Part shown: positions 58,592 to 64,000 of the stretch, piece by piece
How positions within the stretch are numbered: position 1 is the first letter of the stretch
Layout: each line of letters starts with the position of its first letter
Assembly (NCBI RefSeq): GCF_037392515.1
Contig: NC_090288.1
Span: forward strand, 17,144,969-17,208,968
DNA: 64,000 nt
Direction of reading: 5' to 3'
Source of the DNA: Haliotis asinina
Taxonomy: Eukaryota; Mollusca; Gastropoda; Lepetellida; Haliotidae
Position numbers and translations under genes: made by a program
The notes under the pieces: model-generated
What the model saw: the letters and a program-made list of their open reading frames with translations, nothing else
What the model was told of the DNA's origin: nothing
Database searches by the model: none

Positions 58592-59790
58592 AACCTGTCG
58601 ACGAAGGACAGTAAGAATCACTAGAAGATCACAGATTTAAATATAAAACTAGTTTGTGAATCTAAAACTGTCTATTTTTAATAATACAATATAGGCTAAC
58701 AACTGTAGGTAAATCACCATTCTAGGGACCATAGCGACTGCATGGAATCAAGATGGATTTACACCATCCCTTTAGTCGTTGACGATTTATTCCAGTTTCT
58801 CTAAACGTTAGAAAGGACACATATTCAAGTCTAAAGCCTGAAAGTTGCCATGTATTACAATCTACTACACTACCTGTTCTACTGCTCATGGAAGAAGCCT
58901 GTTCAACTCTTCGCACAAAAGTAAGTCAACTTTAAGGTTTTAAGTATATCCGTTTATAGCACAAACATCACATGGCACATGATCTATCATCATGAAAAAA
59001 CACTCACCAATGATATTTTGCCTCCTATTCAACCAATACATTAATATCTTGCCACTTTAAACTCGTCCGTGACACTTTGTTAAGCCATGGCCGCGTTGTT
59101 AAGTCAGGAAGCCGACCATATAAAATGACTTCACTGCGGTAATTGATTAATCACGTAAACCAGGAAGTAACAAGTTGAATTAGGGAAATTCCCTCAACAA
59201 AGGGAGATAATCCGGGTAGACCGCTATCTTGAACTATATACACGTGTATATTTAGTCAGTTCGAATCTGGCGGTTTAAATTGTTTCAAATTATGATAAAT
59301 TGTGTGAATCTTAACTAAATTCCGGCATGCATATCTAAACAACAACAAGCGAACAAACAAGCATTTTCATCCTCGGACTATCACAGAGTAGAACCGGTTA
59401 TAAAATCATACCCCCGTGACGCCACAGTACTGAACTTTGTTTACACACCTGTCGCGTTCTGCGGCATTAGAGGTATATAATTACATAATCATTATGTGCA
59501 TCGTATACGTTACATACATGTATGATACACAATATGGCAATATACATGTCGCTTGGTTGCAAGAATAAACTATGTTTGTACAAGCGTTTCAGGGGGTTAA
59601 CTGAACAATTTATTAATTAATGTTATACACTTAAGCTTTTTGGCTTATCTTTTAGGGTGCTGCTTACAATGGGGGTTTGTTCGAATTTTCTTATACTTCC
59701 TAGTTTTTTAGAGTGAACAAGCTGGTTCATTTTGTACAAATTTGTGTTTCTACAGTCATAGCTTTTTGTCCGTTTTAGATCCATTTCCAG

Positions 59791-60006
59791 TATCGTTTGA
59801 ACTACAAAGAAGACACGAAACCAGAACAGAACGGATTTGTATTGTGTATAAAAACAAAAAGTGATATCGATCGAGAACATACAGGTATATGTAAATATAA
59901 ATACAATAGTCACATGATATTGTTTGAAGGGGCAAAAACAACTATTTGTATATTTGGAAAATTTGACGATGTGTGGTTTCGTGAGGACAATATATTTACA
60001 GATTGA
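59791..60006 (+). CDS. Putative terminal exon, unknown gene (partial)
   Basis: Follows a good acceptor (gttttagatccatttccag, ends 59790). One frame is open for 71 codons to TGA at 60004-60006: YRLNYKEDTKPEQNGFVLCI, then SHMILFEGAKTTICIFGKFD and DVWFREDNIF. Alternating hydrophobic and charged residues suggest a beta-rich fold. A 130-codon antisense ORF (59623-60015) overlaps but is Phe/Ile-rich, as expected of a shadow. No upstream exon was found and the family is not recognised. Confidence 0.35.
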   Translation, partial: YRLNYKEDTKPEQNGFVLCIKTKSDIDREHTGICKYKYNSHMILFEGAKTTICIFGKFDDVWFREDNIFTD

Positions 60007-60019
60007 GGGATTCACACAG

Positions 60020-60600
60020 AAGTATTTCGGTAAAAAGACTTTTCATTGTATGCGGAGGAGAAATCCGGAACTCCGCTGCACGGCTGGGAAGGCGACTAGG
60101 AAAGACATGCCCCCAGGTGCACAAGGAATCAGTAGGTGGTGGAAAGTAGACATACATGTGTAAACTTGAACCTGTGTGACAGTTTTGTTTCTTGTTTAAG
60201 GCTACACTTCACACTGCAATGCTCCATCCTCATCAGTTGTTGAAGATCAGTTCTAACTTGGACCTTCAAGTGTATATTTTGCAAGAATACCAAAGTTATT
60301 TTGAAACTGGGAAAAGGGATGACACCCGATAAGTAAGAGCAATCCTACGTGAAAATCTACATGTACACCTGTAAATTCATCCTCGTTCTTTTTGTGGTGT
60401 GCGTATTTCTTAATTGAAGATATGTCTGGATCAAACAAAAAAGTAGAAACTAATTTCATCAACACCAGCAGCTGGGTAATTATTGGAAGAGATTGAATAT
60501 GAACCATTTTAAGAACTTGTCTGTCTGCGATTTAGCTGGCTTCAGAAATATACATTATTTCCAACGCTTCATTCCAACGTATGAGTCATCCAACGCACTG
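60020..60600. other. Gene-free stretch
   Basis: No exon-like block or repeat seen. Confidence 0.4.
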
Positions 60601-60610
60601 GGAAGATACC

Positions 60611-60718
60611 AGGACCTAGATTTTCGAAGCCCTCTGAGAGCTAAGATAGTCGTAAGTTAATGTATGCATGGCACTTACGACTATCTTAGCGCTAAGAGAG
60701 CTTCAAAAATCTAGGCCC
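60611..60718. mobile_element. Foldback MITE (long hairpin)
   Basis: Left arm 'cctagattttcgaagc'...'agctaagatagtcgtaagt' and right arm 'acttacgactatcttagcg'...'gagagcttcaaaaatctagg' are complementary over about 45 bases, with a loop of about 15 bases ('taatgtatgcatggc'). It has no coding capacity. Confidence 0.8.
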
Positions 60719-60976
60719 TGAACCTGTCGGTCTTTTTGGAGAGTACAGATGGTCATAATATATACTAAAACAAACACCGACACGTTGCCTCATTATAAAG
60801 GAGGTTAGGGTGTTTCGCCGTATGAAATAAGGTCCGTCCAACCCGAGACGGGTTAGAATTCCGATGGACAGTCCAAGTTTACAGCTGGTCAGTCCGATGG
60901 CCTGGTAAAAATTCCTAGATGTTTCCGTGATGCATCTGAGTAAATTCTTGGCGTCTGGTCTGGTTAAATCCATTTT

Positions 60977-61004
60977 GGGCTGGTAACAATTTGAAGTTAC
61001 CAGC
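60977..61004. repeat. Short perfect inverted repeat
   Basis: 'gggctggtaac' and 'gttaccagccc' are perfectly complementary around a 6-8-base loop. Confidence 0.6.
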
Positions 61005-61009
61005 CCTGA

Positions 61010-62400
61010 CGTCTGGCTGGGATTTTGGCTTATTTCATACGCTGGCTATTTTTATACCTGTATTCAAGCCACACTCACCACAAATGGTCGGGTTGGTTTT
61101 CAACAATATATTAATGTCGTACCATTTGAAATATCGTATCATTTTTAAATATTTTGTGAAAGACAGAAATGGTTGACTGCAATATGGGGGTGAAAAAAAG
61201 AGTCTCCCGCCAAAGGGAGACAACTCGGGTAGACCTCGTGCGCTCAGTAAACTGAAGACTGCAACTGAAATCACACAGCCAATCTTTGGGCGAGATGTTT
61301 GTTTTCTCTGTTAGATTCGATATTGAAATATAAAATTAAAGAACAGAGAAGAAGGTACTAGCCCGGCAGACATTCGTGTCTCAAACTACGTAATACATGC
61401 AGGGATAAAGTAGACATCACGATTTTTATCCCCTCTTAATAAACAATGGGAGGTGTGTGAACCATACACTTGTACAATAATGAGCCATCTTGTTACAAAT
61501 GTTAAACAAACTTCTATAAATTTGTATGAGCCCAAACAAAAATTTATGCTCAAAAAAAAAAAAACTTGAAAAATTCGACCGAATTCGTTAATATATTTTG
61601 TGTTTATAATTGATGGAATAGTGTTGGTAAGTGGAAAAACCTGCAACTATGGAGCTACACATAAACACTCCTTGACACTCCTTGGGGTATAATTTCGAAG
61701 ATAAAAGTCAAATGAAACAGCGTAATTCAAAGCATCCGTTTTGTACATGGACATCCTTGAACAATCCGCAGTTGATAAACACCAGTGCTGGCTCTTTCAC
61801 CACGCTGGTAGATACAAGACCGTGACGGAGACGGACCACCAGCCTTAAGGCAGTGTAAAGTAAACACGCTACACTTATCTACGGATCTGACGAGTGAAAA
61901 TCATCACTTCACTATCTACTGAAAGCTCCTTGCGGACGGAATACAGATGTAGGAAAGGCCATGCCAAAGCAACTACTCGAGCTTTTTACAAATTAAAATT
62001 GGATCTTGCCGAACCGTAAGTGAACTTGTGTATAGTATACATCAGGGAAACGAGCCTATATATAGATACTAATTATCTGTTTGACAACAGATACTATTTC
62101 TGACAAAATGTGATAAAGATTTTGCTTTTAGAAAAGGGAAGTTGAAAACATGGTATCATTTCGCCTTATTATGAACATTATAAGATCGAGTGTCCTCAAG
62201 AGTAAGATCTATCAAAGAATGAAACCGCGTGAAGAAAACAATGACGGCATATGTTTGGTCAGTTGGTTGTGAAAAGTTGTCTCCCATAGTTACGTCGTGA
62301 TTCATGACCGTGTGTTCAAGTCCCATGACTCGACCGATGTTTTACATATGCATGAACAACTTCCATCGGACTTTTTGACAATGTGAGTGTAAGACTGATC
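61010..62400. other. Gene-free stretch
   Basis: Contains 'caaagggagacaactcgggt' at 61211-61230, which closely matches 59197-59216, and a poly-A run at 61553-61564. No gene seen. Confidence 0.4.
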
Positions 62401-62890
62401 AAGATGAGGTCTGAAGATCAGTACCTTGTTGTGCCAAACAAGGACTGATTAGGGGCGGAGTCTATGTGTCCAGACGTTGTAGTACCACGTGTAAGACACG
62501 GGGTGTTTTGGGGGTGATGCTGTGTGTGGGAGAGGGGGGTGGGGTCTAGACGTATAGACGTATAGTGGCACGTGTACAGCAAATGAAGAAGCGTTATCTA
62601 TAGGTCTAGACGTTGTAGCACCGTGTGTAAGCCTGATCAAGAAGCCGGGTCAAGAGGCCTTGTATGACACCTGTAAGACTTATCAAGAGTAGGGGTCTCT
62701 AAGTCTAGACGTTGTAGTGCCATGTGTAAAACCGATCTAGAGGGAAGGTCAAGAGGTCTAGACGTTGTAGTAACAGGTGTAGGACTGATAATGAGGCGGG
62801 ATCAAGATGTCTAGATGCTGTGGTGCCACTGGTCAAGAGGCGTAGTCTGTCGGTCTGGACGTTATAGTATCGCGTATAAATTTATCAAGA
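62400..62890. repeat. Degenerate minisatellite, unit about 60-75 bp
   Basis: 'gtctagacgttgtagtacca' and 'gtgtaagactgatcaaga' type words recur seven or eight times with heavy drift. Confidence 0.7.
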
Positions 62891-64000
62891 AGCCTCAGTC
62901 TGTACCGGAATGGCCTTAATCCCTCTAAATTACAATACCTACCTTGTGTACAGTGTACTGTTCTAAAAGAAAAAGACATTGTACATGCTGTTTACTGAGA
63001 GCATATAACTGATTCACACTTGACATCGTTTCTCAATGAGCATCGATAACAGACCCGTAGAAGAAAGGATATGCCGAATTCCCTTCTTGAGGAATGTTTA
63101 AATACTCATGTAGAAGTGGTATGAGCAGTTGTTGCGCCGAGCAAGCGTACCCCATAGATGTCCAGTGGTAGAGAAAATCCGGTAACCATTAAACATTGTT
63201 TTGCTGGAGAAAGTCCTGTCAAACAGACGTGAGTCGAACATAGTCATGCTCCAAAGATCAACTGTTGACGTTGCTGAAACGAACGACGTCCGGCAAAATT
63301 GCTACAGGCTAATTGTGCTCTGTCTGGTTGGAGATTCGGTGCAGTCCACGGATTTAAATGATGCGAAGATGTTTGAACGAAGATGTCTCAACCGGATGTA
63401 GCGATCCTGGGCGGCGGTGAGAACTCTCTATGTCGACCTCACCTGTGTCTGTCACTGACACTCTCAGTATTGTTGTATCGGGTCCAAAGGTTTGAGATGG
63501 TCTGTCTGGACACGCAAAAGTACCTTCCCACCCCATGCAGCGATGTCCGTCCTTGTATATGACCGATGACGTTGTGCCGTTGAGCTTCTGTCAGTCTTTA
63601 TCATTCTCTCGTCGTTTGTAGTGGGCTAGCAATGCATGTGAATTACCACTGATGCGGCTTTTTAAAGCCTACAGTCAAAATCTTCAGCTCAAGGCGATTC
63701 GCAATTTCATCATGCACGCACTCTATGTATGGTGTTTTAGCGATCACTACAGGCGTGAGTGTAACGTTACGTTTTTGTTCAACGTTTCTTCTTTCAAACG
63801 TTTTGACGTCGGCAACCATTCCACCCCAAATGGATTGGTTTGTGTCAAATATTTCCATAAAATCCAAACTTTTCCCATGTATAGTTTCACTCTTAAGAGT
63901 ATGTTTGACTATTTGAAACATCACAAGCAAACATACTCGTTTAGTATGAAATATTGACTTCAAAGGACTGCATTTCTGTAACAAACACTCAGGAAACACT
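62891..64000. other. Gene-free right end
   Basis: ORFs on both strands (63201-63401, 63643-63999) lack protein-like composition and splice context. Nothing supported. Confidence 0.4.

Larger units (their letters stand above)
57518..59780. other. Intergenic stretch with two tandem repeats
   Basis: No supportable exon apart from the repeats listed separately. 57790-57870 has a weak tRNA-like SINE scrap ('gcattgccttaaccagcta', 'gcgggttgatcgcgattcg'). Confidence 0.4.

Noticed and set aside
59623..60015. 130-codon antisense ORF
   Set aside because: Phe/Ile/Tyr-rich and opposite a better splice-flanked frame (59791-60006); taken as its shadow.

Overview
Animal nuclear DNA, most likely from a marine gastropod close to abalone (Haliotis). 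The evidence is small GT-AG exons in long AT-rich introns, many microsatellites, and dozens of decayed short repeats carrying the module 'gtgagtgagttta...acgccgc...caatattccagca'. I recall that module as abundant in abalone genomes; the species call is inference. No bacterial, phage, CRISPR or plasmid feature is present.

Layout. 1-27 kb is gene-poor: degraded SINE-like repeats, minisatellites and three unassigned exon-like ORFs on the + strand (near 3.1, 9.6 and 21.9 kb). 27.67-29.16 kb (minus) holds a complete three-exon interleukin-17-like cytokine gene. A dead Tc1-like transposon lies about 70 bp upstream of its start codon. 30-38.1 kb is a mobile-element zone: a trinucleotide array, a 1.3-kb mariner with good terminal repeats but a broken transposase, a minisatellite containing two SINE-like copies, and LINE fragments. 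39.0-44.3 kb holds a Tc1-like transposase gene cut in two by a 4,292-bp element with CACTA/Chapaev-type ends and an exact 3-bp target duplication (AGG). That inserted element contains a phase-consistent spliced ORF of about 100 codons. 45.4-45.7 kb is another dead DDE transposase tail.

47.7-57.0 kb (minus) holds the most interesting gene: at least seven phase-consistent exons, plus tentative ones, encoding a protein of about 620-630 residues. It has an N-terminal death-fold domain that looks like a CARD, an acidic tyrosine-rich segment, a Ser/Pro-rich region with YxxM, YxN and other SH2-ligand-like tyrosines, and a C-terminal segment resembling the second half of an SH2 domain. The plan recalls SLP-76/BLNK adaptors with a CARD-like head. 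A TATA box lies about 45 bp upstream of its ATG, and behind it are about 20 tandem copies of a 22-bp unit, most with a CAGCTG E-box. 57.5-64 kb is intergenic, with minisatellites, a foldback MITE and one terminal-exon candidate.

Two probable immune genes (a cytokine and a signalling adaptor) lie on the same strand within 30 kb, separated by nested transposons. Exon borders come from splice-site and phase reasoning by eye; no search was run.
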